Of a DNA stretch of 64,000 bases, positions 36,660 through 44,503 are shown piece after piece. A program made the translations under genes and the position numbers. The DNA lies in the NCBI RefSeq assembly GCF_000520955.1, contig NZ_JACC01000026.1, positions 1-64,000 of the forward strand, read 5' to 3'. The stretch comes from Aquimarina pacifica. GTDB taxonomy: Bacteria; Bacteroidota; Bacteroidia; Flavobacteriales; Flavobacteriaceae. Each line of letters opens with the position of its first letter. Position 1 is the stretch's first letter. The notes under the pieces were generated by a model, which searched no databases, was not told the origin of the DNA, and saw only the letters and a program-made list of their open reading frames with translations.

Positions 36660-37790
36660 ATGAATGATTTTGGAATCATCGATTTGATTTTAGTTTTAGG
36701 AATCAGCCAAGGTTTTTTTTTAGCAATTACATTACAACTAGTAAGAAACAAAAATATATCTGCTAATAAAATTTTATCCATAATTCTGATTATGGCTGCT
36801 TTTATGCTTTTTGGTCGGGTGGTTTTTTTTAGATATTCGGGTATTTTGTTACATAAAATAGCAGGGTATGCAGATGCCGTTATTTTTGTATTTGGTCCTT
36901 TGGTGTATATGTATGTTAGGAGGTTAACTTTTAAAGAATCACCAGCGTATAAATTATCGTTATACCATTACATTCCTCTTGTACTTATTTTAACATTTTG
37001 TACATGGACTTTATTTTATACCAAAAAGGAGTTGATGTATTTTGCCAAAACAGGAGTAGTGCCATTAGTACAAATTTTTAATATCATAGTATATGGTGCA
37101 TTGATATCCAATTTTTTATATTGTTTTAAGTCATATCGATTAGTAAACATTTTTAAAAAAGAAGAAAAAAATAATCTATCCTACTCACAAAGTGTGATTC
37201 CGTTTTTATACACATTTTTAGGTGCGATTACTCTTTTTTTGTTGTTATGGACAATCAGTTTTATGAGTCGTTATTTTAAGATATATAACTTGTATTTTTT
37301 TGATTACGATTATGTATGGATTTCTATACCCATTTTTGTGTATGTGGTTGGTTTTTATAGTTTACGACAACCAGAAATTTTTAGAGTCCCCTTAAAAATA
37401 ACGGCCAAAAAAAAAAAGAATAAAAATCGTCTTCAAGGAGAAATGCTCAAGCAATTACAAGACGATTTAGAATATCTTATGGTCACAGAAAAAGTATACC
37501 TAGATAATACACTTACGTTACAAGGTCTTTCAGAAAAATTAGGGTTTTCTACCAATGACGTCTCCTGGCTGCTTAATAATATTCATCAATGTACTTTTTA
37601 TGATTATATCAATCAATACAGAGTACAGGCATTTATAGAAAAGATTGAAAGAGGCGAACACAATGCTCATACTTTGTTGGCACTCTCTCTAGATTCTGGA
37701 TTTAACTCTAAGTCTACTTTTAATAAGGCTTTTAAAACCTTAATGAATGACACACCTACCGAATACATCAAAAAATTGACAGTAATATAG
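36660..37790 (+). CDS. Membrane-embedded AraC-type regulator, copy 2
   Basis: 376 residues, a clear paralogue of the protein at 33898-35034 along its whole length: about seven membrane helices in the first 240 residues, then a lysine-rich linker (KITAKKKKNKNRLQGE) and an AraC-type DNA-binding domain (LTLQGLSEKLGFSTNDVSWLLN, LALSLDSGFNSKSTFNKAFK, NDTPTEYIKK). The DNA-binding helices are the best conserved part, so both copies may recognise similar sites, while the membrane part has drifted more. It is followed by the second NHL-type lipoprotein gene. Confidence 0.9.
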   Translation: MNDFGIIDLILVLGISQGFFLAITLQLVRNKNISANKILSIILIMAAFMLFGRVVFFRYSGILLHKIAGYADAVIFVFGPLVYMYVRRLTFKESPAYKLSLYHYIPLVLILTFCTWTLFYTKKELMYFAKTGVVPLVQIFNIIVYGALISNFLYCFKSYRLVNIFKKEEKNNLSYSQSVIPFLYTFLGAITLFLLLWTISFMSRYFKIYNLYFFDYDYVWISIPIFVYVVGFYSLRQPEIFRVPLKITAKKKKNKNRLQGEMLKQLQDDLEYLMVTEKVYLDNTLTLQGLSEKLGFSTNDVSWLLNNIHQCTFYDYINQYRVQAFIEKIERGEHNAHTLLALSLDSGFNSKSTFNKAFKTLMNDTPTEYIKKLTVI

Positions 37791-37800
37791 ATCATTTTAT

Positions 37801-37887
37801 TTTTGGGCGTCCTGGCGGGCTTTCTGTTTCAATTCCTCGTACTTCGTTCCTCAGACTCCGGGATTTTCACGGCAATCCCTGACGCGA
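37801..37887 (+). repeat. Dispersed extragenic repeat, copy 1
   Basis: TTTTGGGCGTCCTGGCGGGC through AATTCCTCGT to CAATCCCTGACGCG. The inverse complement of 39528-39613 aligns along the whole length with the same blocks (GGGCGT, GGCGGGCT, CAATTCCTCG, GGGATTTTCA, ATCCCT, ACGC). Repeats of this wording are known to me as common extragenic elements in flavobacterial genomes. It is GC-richer than its surroundings. Confidence 0.75.
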
Positions 37888-37920
37888 TTTTTTTGTACTC
37901 TCAGATTTCATAATACTATT

Positions 37921-37941
37921 TTAACCCGTTTTATGCCAAAG
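37921..37941 (-). promoter_or_regulatory. Shared GCATAAAACGGGTT-type motif, copy D
   Basis: On the minus strand: CTTTGGCATAAAACGGGTTAA without the first base. It is the fullest copy, about 345 bp before the promoter of the second lipoprotein gene. The region 37791-38318 also contains the dispersed repeat (37801) and that promoter, and nothing else I recognise. Confidence 0.45.
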
Positions 37942-38263
37942 TTTTGGGTTGTAATACGGTTTTTAAAATCTTATATCAGTTAATTCAAAGTGTTACAGGT
38001 GTTATTATAGCAATTACAGGTTAGAATATGCCAGAGCACGTACTCGCATTCTTCGTAATATTTCTATAAAAAAGAATCACAATGACGAACAAAAGAAAGT
38101 GATTTCATCTTTTTTTAGTGCATTTTGATTTAGCCTAGGTGTGCTAACTAAATTTTCAAATTTAACTATGCGGTATAAGGTTTTTGATTTTGCACCGAAA
38201 TCGTACCCATTATTTACAGTGACGCTGTTTTTTAATTGGCATATGTACGTCTGTATACAAACC

Positions 38264-38295
38264 GTCGATTTTGAGAGGTATACCGCATACATTTG
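38264..38295 (+). promoter_or_regulatory. Promoter of NHL lipoprotein gene 2
   Basis: GTCGATT (38264-38270), 17 nt, then TACATTTG (38288-38295), the same geometry as at 35407-35438. The predicted start is near 38302, 17 nt before the ATG. Confidence 0.65.
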
Positions 38296-38318
38296 GTTAA
38301 AACTTAAAATTAATAAAC

Positions 38319-39245
38319 ATGAAAACTTTTTTTACTAGTGTCAAAACCAAAGTGGTTTTATTCTTGATGACTTTTGCTCTTCTCGTAGTATCTGTATCCT
38401 GTCATGGAGACCCTGTTTATACAGATCCAGAAGTAAAAACCTTGGTATCAGATTTTGATGCTAATGAAGGGGTCTCTGTAGATCGTCAGGGCAATATTTA
38501 TGCATCTAATTTTGGACAATTTGATGGCGCCACAGCAACAGGATCAGGAACTACCCTATTAAAGGCAACCCGCAGGGGAGAAGTTGTAACATATGCCACA
38601 GAATTAGGAGGGCCTGTAGGCAATGCTATTGATTCTAAAGGAAATGTGTATGTCGTTAATTTTAATACCAAAGAAATAATCAAGATAACACAAGATGGAA
38701 GCAAAACAGTTTTTGCAACAATCGAGGGGTATCCTACGGGTGTGGCTATAGACAAATTTGATAATGTCTATGTATCCAACATTGGATCATATGCGCTACA
38801 TAAAGTAACGCCAGAAGGAGAGGTGACAGAGTTTGCCAATGACACTACGCTGGGAGGAGGCGTCGGGATGGATTTTGATAGCAAAGGAAATTTGATCGTA
38901 GCCAATCAGATCACCGGAGAAATAGTGTCTATTGACCCAGAAGGAACGATCTCTTTGATTGTTCAGGTTCCGGATTTGGGAGAACCAGGCCTAAGAATTG
39001 GACATTGCACCATTATAAATGATATTATTTATGGCACAGGAATGTCAGTACATAAGATTTTTAGTGTTACCCTAGATGGAGAAGTAAATTTTATAGCAGG
39101 AACAGGAGAAGCGGGATTTGCCGATGGGCCATTGTTAGAAGCTTCTTTTGATACCCCTAACGGAATTGCTGCGGATAAACGTAAGAAAATATTATATATC
39201 ACAGAATATGGGAATACAACCTTAAGAAAAATTAAACTGTACTAG
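38319..39245 (+). CDS. NHL-type beta-propeller lipoprotein, copy 2
   Basis: 308 residues, paralogue of the protein at 35463-36386. The lipobox is VSVSCHGDP, matching the SCHGDP of copy 1. Blades repeat the D..GN.Y.SN wording (DRQGNIYASNFG, DSKGNVYVVNF, DKFDNVYVSNIG, DSKGNLIVANQ), and the end GFADGPLLEASFDTPNGIA, ITEYGNTTLRKIKLY parallels copy 1. It is likely a periplasm-facing, lipid-anchored binding or lactonase-like propeller. It is transcribed from its own promoter rather than from the AraC-type gene 528 bp upstream. Confidence 0.85.
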   Translation: MKTFFTSVKTKVVLFLMTFALLVVSVSCHGDPVYTDPEVKTLVSDFDANEGVSVDRQGNIYASNFGQFDGATATGSGTTLLKATRRGEVVTYATELGGPVGNAIDSKGNVYVVNFNTKEIIKITQDGSKTVFATIEGYPTGVAIDKFDNVYVSNIGSYALHKVTPEGEVTEFANDTTLGGGVGMDFDSKGNLIVANQITGEIVSIDPEGTISLIVQVPDLGEPGLRIGHCTIINDIIYGTGMSVHKIFSVTLDGEVNFIAGTGEAGFADGPLLEASFDTPNGIAADKRKKILYITEYGNTTLRKIKLY

Positions 39246-39476
39246 GGCTACATGTACGTTTGGTTGGGGTTATTTAGTCCTAGTAGATCCTTTTATAGTA
39301 TTAGATAGTCAAATAACACCCTATAATGAATACAGATATGGTCCATTTACCTCTGTTTCTACCCCCTACAGAGGTTTTTAATTTGAATTGTAGTGACGTT
39401 ATGTTGAAATCAGGATGCGACCCATCTGTAATTTATATGTAAGGTTTGTTATCATGTTCTAGTATGTAGCTGGGTC

Positions 39477-39520
39477 AAAAAGAGAGTGTTTGGAATATCA
39501 AATGCTCTCTTTTACTTTTT
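39477..39520 (+). terminator. Terminator after NHL lipoprotein gene 2
   Basis: AAGAGAGTGTTTG (39479-39491) pairs with CAAATGCTCTCTT (39499-39511, two G-U pairs) around a short loop, followed by T-rich DNA. The start of the 400-bp gap (39246-39476) contains nothing I recognise. Confidence 0.75.
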
Positions 39521-39527
39521 TAAATAT

Positions 39528-39613
39528 GCGTTAGGGATAGGAATGAAAATCCCACAGCCCGACTATAGGAGGTGCGAGGAATTGTAATGTATAGCCCGCC
39601 CGAACGCCCAAAA
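39528..39613 (-). repeat. Dispersed extragenic repeat, copy 2 (inverted)
   Basis: Read on the minus strand: GGGCGTTCGGGCGGGCTATA, CAATTCCTCG, GGGATTTTCA, CTATCCCTAACGC. It is the inverted partner of 37801-37887, and the two flank the second lipoprotein gene. It lies between the convergent ends of that gene and mfd. Confidence 0.75.
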
Positions 39614-39645
39614 ACATTAGTAATACCTATATAATTGGATTGGTA

Positions 39646-42600
39646 TTACTCTTGTTTTTCGACATTGGTCTTTATTTTGAAAGGTTGAAATGCTTGCAGT
39701 GCATCATCTATAGAAGCAACTTTTTCAAAAGTTAATAATAACCGCAGACCTGATCGCGTATTTTTTTCTTTCATTTTACAAACTCCGGGATTTTTCTGCA
39801 CAAATTGAAGTACACTAGTAAATGCAGGACTTTGATAAAAACCAGATTGCTGGTCACTGATAAAATAACCCACCAGTTTTTTTTGCTTCATAATTATTTT
39901 TTCGAGCCCTATTCCTGTAGCAATCCATTTGATACGAACAGAATTTAATAAATCTATTGCTTGATCGGGTAATTCTCCAAAACGATCTACAAGACGTTTC
40001 TCATAATCGAGTAGTTCTTTTTCGGTTTTAATCGAATTCAGTTCGGTATACAGGTTAAGTCTTTCGGTAATATTATTGATATAATCATCAGGAAACAATA
40101 ACTCAAAATCAGTATCTATTTGGGTGTCTTTGAGGTATACTTTTTCCTCTTTATCTTTTTCGTATAATTCTGAAAACTCATTTTCCTTAAGTTCTTCGAT
40201 TGCTTCGGTTAATATTTTTTGGTAGGTATCAAAGCCAATTTCGTTAATGAATCCACTTTGCTCACCTCCTAGAATGTCCCCAGCACCTCGAATTTCGAGA
40301 TCTTTCATAGCGATATTAAAACCGCTTCCTAGTTCTGAGAATTGTTCTAATGCTGTGATTCTTTTTCTAGCATCTTCGGTCATAGCAGAATAAGGAGGCG
40401 TAATAAAGTAACAGAATGCCTTTTTATTACTTCTTCCTACACGCCCTCGCATTTGGTGTAGGTCGGATAGTCCGAAATTATTAGCATTGTTTATAAAGAT
40501 TGTATTTGCATTTGGGACATCTAATCCACTTTCTATAATGGTTGTAGAAATTAGGACATCGAATTCTCCGTTCATAAAAGAGAGCATGAGACTTTCTAAT
40601 TTTTTTCCTTCCATTTGTCCATGACCGATTCCTATTTTGGCATCTGGGACAACACGTTGTACCATTCCTGCTACTTCTTTGATATTTTCGATTCGATTAT
40701 GAATAAAAAATACTTGACCGCCTCGTTGTATCTCATAACTTACTGCATCGCGAATACTTTCTTCACTAAATCGTATTACATTGGTCTCGATTGGATATCG
40801 GTTAGGCGGAGGTGTTGTTATTGTCGATAAATCTCGAGCTGCCATCAAACTAAATTGTAATGTCCTTGGTATCGGAGTAGCGGTTAGAGTAAGTGTATCA
40901 ACATTTTCTTTGATCGTTTTGAGTTTATCTTTTACGGATACTCCAAATTTTTGTTCCTCATCGATCACTAATAATCCCAGATCTTTAAATTTTACATTCT
41001 TATTAACTAGTTGATGCGTACCAATGATGATATCTACTTTTCCTGCAGCTAGATCTTCTAGGGTTTCCCTTTTTTGTTTTGCTGTTCGAAAACGATTCAC
41101 ATAGTCTACTACAACAGGGAAATCTTTAAGTCGTTCACGAAATGTTTTGGCATGTTGAAATGCCAAAATTGTCGTAGGGACCAAAATAGCGACTTGTTTG
41201 CCATTATCTACTGCCTTAAAAGCAGCCCGAATCGCTACTTCGGTTTTTCCGAACCCTACATCTCCACAAATAAGGCGATCCATAGGACGTTCACTCTCCA
41301 TATCCGCCTTGACATCGGCGGTTGCAGTACTCTGATCGGGCGTGTCTTCGTAAATGAAAGATGCCTCTAACTCATGCTGCAGGTAGCTATCAGGGTTATA
41401 CTGAAATCCTTTTTGTAATTTGCGTTTTGCATATAGCTGAATCAAATTAAATGCAATATGCTTTACACGGGCTTTGGTCTTTTGTTTTAATGTTTTCCAA
41501 GCTTTAGAACCTAATTTGTAGATTTGAGGAGGTTTGCCGTCTTTACCATTAAATTTTGAGATTTTATGTAGTGAATGTATACTTAGATATAACACATCAC
41601 GTTCACCATAAATTAATTTAATAGCTTCTTGTTTTTTGCCTTCTACATCAATTTTTTGGAGCCCTCCGAATTTTCCTATACCATGGTCAATATGTGTAAC
41701 ATAATCACCAACTTCTAGATTGGTTAATTCTTTGAGTGTAATGGCTTGTTTTTTGGCGTAGCCATTCTTAAGTGTAAATTTATGGTAGCGTTCGAATATC
41801 TGGTGATCGGTATAGCAAACAATATGGCGGTTATGATCAATAAATCCCTGAAAAGCCGAAAAAACTACCGTTTCGTATTGTTGTACATTGAGGTCTGCAT
41901 CGTCAAAAATATCATGAAAACGTTTGGCTTGCTGCTCACTAACACAAAAAATATAGTTTTTATATCCTTCTTCATGATTCTCATTGAGGTTCTCAATTAG
42001 TAAATCGAATTGTTTATTAAAGGAAGGCTGTGGTTTGATATCAAATTTTATCGAATAGTCGGCCTTGGTAAAAGGCTGGTGATCGATTTCTACTAATGTA
42101 AAATCTAGTAATTGTTTTTTTAGTAACGTAGCGGTTGTAAAAAGCTCTTCGGGCGAACTGTGTTTTATGTTTTCTGAGAGCGTTTTAAAAGCTTCATGTG
42201 CTTTTTCAATATTTTTATCAATTCGAGCCGAAAGTCGCTCTATATCTTTGGTAAAAATAACAGTTTGTGCGCTGATATATTTTAAGAAGCTTTCTCGAGT
42301 TTCTTGTATAGCTTTGTTTTCTACATTAGGAATAATAGAAATTTTGGTAATTTGATCTGTAGATAATTGTGTTTCGACATCAAAGGTTCTAATACTATCT
42401 ACTTCATCACCAAAAAACTCAATTCTATAAGGGGTGTCATTACTAAAAGAGAATACATCGACGATTCCGCCCCGAACAGAAAACTCACCGGGTTCTGTTA
42501 CAAAATCTACACGCTGAAACTGATATTCGAATAAGACTTCGTTTATAAAATCCAGCGATAATGTATCATTAATACCAATTTTTAAGGTGTTTTTTTCAAG

Positions 42601-43011
42601 TTCTTTGCGCGTAACTACTTTTTCGAATAATGCATCGGGATAGGTAATAATCAATGCCGGCTTTTTACGCGAATTAAGACGATTGAGAACTTCGGCTCTT
42701 AGAAGCACATTGGCATTGTCGGTTTCTTCGATTTGATAGGGGCGGCGATAACTGCCTGGATAAAAAAGTACATTTTTATCTCCCAAAAGCTGCTCAAGAT
42801 CATTGAGGTAATATGCGGCTTCTTCTTTATCATTAAAAATACATAGAAAAGGCTTGTTGGCTTGACTAAAACTATTTTCGATTGCAAAGGATAATGAAGA
42901 TCCTATAAGTCCTTGTAGATGTGTTTTTGTTTTGGATTGGGCAATAGCCTTCTGCAGTTTCTGCAGTTGCGGAGACTGTAAAAAGGTTTGCGAGATTGTA
43001 GATATACTCAC
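39646..43011 (-). CDS. mfd: Transcription-repair coupling factor
   Basis: 1121 residues, start GTG at 43009-43011. In order: UvrB-like N-terminal domains (GSSLSFAIENSF, GGIVDVFSF), the RNA-polymerase-interaction domain (LEVGDYVTHIDHGIGKFGGL), a superfamily 2 translocase with Walker A GDVGFGKTE, DEEQ box (LLVIDEEQKFGV), TATPIPRTLQFS, IESGLDVPNANT and QMRGRVGRS, and the C-terminal TRCF domain. It removes stalled RNA polymerase and recruits UvrA. Length is normal. Its promoter would lie in the gene-free stretch to the right, next to the repeat array. Confidence 0.98.
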   Translation of the reverse strand: MSISTISQTFLQSPQLQKLQKAIAQSKTKTHLQGLIGSSLSFAIENSFSQANKPFLCIFNDKEEAAYYLNDLEQLLGDKNVLFYPGSYRRPYQIEETDNANVLLRAEVLNRLNSRKKPALIITYPDALFEKVVTRKELEKNTLKIGINDTLSLDFINEVLFEYQFQRVDFVTEPGEFSVRGGIVDVFSFSNDTPYRIEFFGDEVDSIRTFDVETQLSTDQITKISIIPNVENKAIQETRESFLKYISAQTVIFTKDIERLSARIDKNIEKAHEAFKTLSENIKHSSPEELFTTATLLKKQLLDFTLVEIDHQPFTKADYSIKFDIKPQPSFNKQFDLLIENLNENHEEGYKNYIFCVSEQQAKRFHDIFDDADLNVQQYETVVFSAFQGFIDHNRHIVCYTDHQIFERYHKFTLKNGYAKKQAITLKELTNLEVGDYVTHIDHGIGKFGGLQKIDVEGKKQEAIKLIYGERDVLYLSIHSLHKISKFNGKDGKPPQIYKLGSKAWKTLKQKTKARVKHIAFNLIQLYAKRKLQKGFQYNPDSYLQHELEASFIYEDTPDQSTATADVKADMESERPMDRLICGDVGFGKTEVAIRAAFKAVDNGKQVAILVPTTILAFQHAKTFRERLKDFPVVVDYVNRFRTAKQKRETLEDLAAGKVDIIIGTHQLVNKNVKFKDLGLLVIDEEQKFGVSVKDKLKTIKENVDTLTLTATPIPRTLQFSLMAARDLSTITTPPPNRYPIETNVIRFSEESIRDAVSYEIQRGGQVFFIHNRIENIKEVAGMVQRVVPDAKIGIGHGQMEGKKLESLMLSFMNGEFDVLISTTIIESGLDVPNANTIFINNANNFGLSDLHQMRGRVGRSNKKAFCYFITPPYSAMTEDARKRITALEQFSELGSGFNIAMKDLEIRGAGDILGGEQSGFINEIGFDTYQKILTEAIEELKENEFSELYEKDKEEKVYLKDTQIDTDFELLFPDDYINNITERLNLYTELNSIKTEKELLDYEKRLVDRFGELPDQAIDLLNSVRIKWIATGIGLEKIIMKQKKLVGYFISDQQSGFYQSPAFTSVLQFVQKNPGVCKMKEKNTRSGLRLLLTFEKVASIDDALQAFQPFKIKTNVEKQE

Positions 43012-43189
43012 GTAGCAAATTTTGTGACAAATATATGTTGTTTTGTTTAGAAATGAGAAGGTGAGAGATATGATTTTTGGCGAGAAAAATGCAAGTATAG
43101 ATTTTTTTTTAATTATTCATGGTAACATTTCTATAGCTCGAGACACTTACTAATAAACACTCTAAGTTTTTTATTTGTTTATAAGATTT

Positions 43190-43430
43190 TAGAGTAACGT
43201 TCTTATCAATATTGCAATATGAAAAAGATCAAAAAAAAACGAATAATATGATATGCTTTTTATTTATTATTAATTGATAATTAAGTTGTTATTGGGATTT
43301 GTGAAGAGGTTAGATATGGTGTCCGAAACTGGGGTAAGGTATAGCTAGGAGTACTATTGTCAATCTTAAAATAGAGTTCGTGATGCTTTTTTTGATTCTC
43401 TTATGCTGGTATGCATCAGTGTGTTTTTAA
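43190..43430 (+). ncRNA. Array unit 1 (putative structured RNA)
   Basis: Conserved loop core CTGGGGTA at 43329-43336 in a diverged setting. A leader resembling those of units 2 and 3 (GTAACGTTCTTATCAATATTGCA, here given only by its ends GTAACG and TTGCA) lies at about 43193-43217. The 3' hairpin is ATGCTG/CAGTGT with G-U pairs (43403-43424), then five Ts. This is the most degenerate full unit; its closing stem is imperfect. Confidence 0.5.
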
Positions 43431-43469
43431 GATTTTGAGTATAAAAATTATCATAAAGTGTGATTTTTT

Positions 43470-43668
43470 TTGACAGTTTCAAAAAATGAAACAACTCTAT
43501 AGTAGTATTGCAGTATAAAAACAAATTATACCCAAAGATATCATGATATCCAAACTGGGGTAGGACTAAAGTAGGATCATTATGATGGATCTTAAAAGTA
43601 TAGTTTGTTATGTGTTTTTTTGATTCTTAAAGATTCTCCCATGCTATGGTGTGGGAGAACTTTAAAAC
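43470..43668 (+). ncRNA. Array unit 2 (putative structured RNA)
   Basis: Loop CTGGGGTAGGACTAAAGTA (43555-43573) is closed by a stem of ATGATATCC (43543-43551) with GGATCAT (43574-43580), with a two-base bulge. The leader has GTTTC/GAAAC symmetry (43477-43493), then ACAACTCTATAG and ATTGCA. The 3' hairpin is TTCTCCCATGC with GTGTGGGAGAA (43634-43659, with G-U pairs). No coding frame spans the unit. Confidence 0.6.
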
Positions 43669-43679
43669 CCACTTTATAT

Positions 43680-43735
43680 AATAGATTTTCTATTGAATAA
43701 ACTGGGGTAAAATTTAGAAGATGAAATTTTTTAAA
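43680..43735 (+). repeat. Fragment of an array unit
   Basis: AAACTGGGGTAA (43699-43710) repeats the loop start, but the remainder of the loop and the closing stem are lost. No terminator hairpin follows. It is probably a decayed unit between units 2 and 3. Confidence 0.5.
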
Positions 43736-43739
43736 AATT

Positions 43740-43948
43740 GTCTAAAGCAATATAGTTTTAAAACTAAAACAACTGTATAGGTATTATGGCAATTATAAAG
43801 GAAACAATTATTGACGAAAATTGTTTGTAAGACTATTCAAACTGGGGTAGGACTAAGGTAGAATAGTTAACAAGCAATACGAAGTTGGTTTTTGTGGTAT
43901 TTTTTTAGTTTTTAAGAATTCTCCTGCATTATGATGTGGGAGAATTTT
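43740..43948 (+). ncRNA. Array unit 3 (putative structured RNA)
   Basis: The leader ACAACTGTATAG...TTATGGCA (about 43769-43791) parallels unit 2. The loop CTGGGGTAGGACTAAGGTA (43842-43860) is closed by a perfect 7-bp stem, ACTATTC (43832-43838) with GAATAGT (43861-43867). The 3' hairpin is TTCTCCTGCAT with ATGTGGGAGAA (43919-43944), then four Ts. This is the best-formed unit. Confidence 0.65.
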
Positions 43949-43949
43949 A

Positions 43950-44126
43950 AGAAAGAGTAACATTATAAATGATAAAAGAAACACTATAAACAGGAAAAAC
44001 TTGATGTATGACCCAAACTGGGGTAGGACTAAGGTATGGTCATCATTGAGTTAAAAAAAAGTTGGTTTTCCACACTTTTTTATTCCAATAGATCCTTCTG
44101 TATTTTGATGCAGAAGGGTCTTTTAT
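43950..44126 (+). ncRNA. Array unit 4 (putative structured RNA)
   Basis: The loop CTGGGGTAGGACTAAGGTA (44018-44036) is identical to that of unit 3, but the closing stem is different in sequence: ATGACC (44008-44013) with GGTCAT (44038-44043), so pairing is kept by compensated changes. The 3' hairpin is GATCCTTCTGTAT with ATGCAGAAGGGTC (44091-44120, one bulge), then four Ts. The leader GTAACATTATAAATGATAAA is shorter than in units 2 and 3. Confidence 0.65.
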
Positions 44127-44241
44127 AGTATCAAAACAGGAGCCGTATAGATGTACAAGTAGTTTGCAGTGAGTTTTTTAAGGCAAATTAAGTTTTTATT
44201 AACTATTTGGTTTTAACTCAAAGGTTTTGCCATAAAACGCT

Positions 44242-44249
44242 TATATTTG
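44242..44249 (+). promoter_or_regulatory. TAnnTTTG box before the structured RNA candidate
   Basis: TATATTTG matches the Bacteroidota -7 box exactly. No TTG lies 19-21 nt upstream; TTTTGCCATAAAACG just before it resembles the motif found in the AraC/NHL module. The predicted transcript starts near 44256. Confidence 0.45.
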
Positions 44250-44255
44250 CGCCTT

Positions 44256-44451
44256 CTTTTTTGTGCCCCAAATAAGATATTTATAACAATAAATCAATGA
44301 ATAAAACAGTATACAGTAACAGTAATGGTGTCGTTATACTCTATGACATTTCTTCTCTATGGTGGACTTTTAAATTAAAGTTGCCTGCTTGCCTGAGTTT
44401 TAAAAATATAAATAATGAAAAAGGGATTCGGACTTTAATCACCCTTTTTTT
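44256..44451 (+). ncRNA. Structured RNA candidate of about 200 nt (size of 6S RNA)
   Basis: Between a TAnnTTTG box and a terminator lie three hairpins: TGTCGT/ATGACA (44329-44348), GGTGGACTTT with AAAGTTGCC (44361-44385), and AAAAAGGG with CCCTTTTT (44418-44449) followed by Ts to 44451. The size and isolated position would suit 6S-Flavo or another small RNA, but I cannot match it to a known family by eye. A 54-codon open frame (44297-44461) overlaps most of it, so a small protein or leader peptide is the alternative. Confidence 0.5.
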
Positions 44452-44461
44452 GACGAAATAA
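44297..44461 (+). CDS. Small open frame overlapping the RNA candidate (54 codons)
   Basis: ATG 44297 to TAA 44459-44461 encodes MNKTVYSNSNGVVILYD and further, ending LITLFLTK. The frame starts about 41 nt after the predicted transcription start and runs through the terminator hairpin, which is unusual for a real coding sequence. No domain or signal peptide is evident. I consider it less likely than the RNA interpretation. Confidence 0.2.
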   Translation: MNKTVYSNSNGVVILYDISSLWWTFKLKLPACLSFKNINNEKGIRTLITLFLTK

Positions 44462-44503
44462 AAGAAATAAATAACCCCAACTTTTTAATAAAATTAACAA
44501 AAC

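Noticed and set aside
43470..43510. Sigma70-like TTGACA...TATAGT promoter in array unit 2
   Set aside because: The spacing is 22 nt, too long, and the organism group uses a different consensus; the block is better explained as part of the conserved unit.
43190..44126. CRISPR array
   Set aside because: The repeats are degenerate, 138-226 nt apart, form loops of hairpins and contain no constant-length spacers; there are no cas genes.
43190..44126. Retron or group II intron RNA
   Set aside because: No reverse transcriptase gene lies in the window and the array lacks the long paired ends expected of msr-msd or intron domain V.
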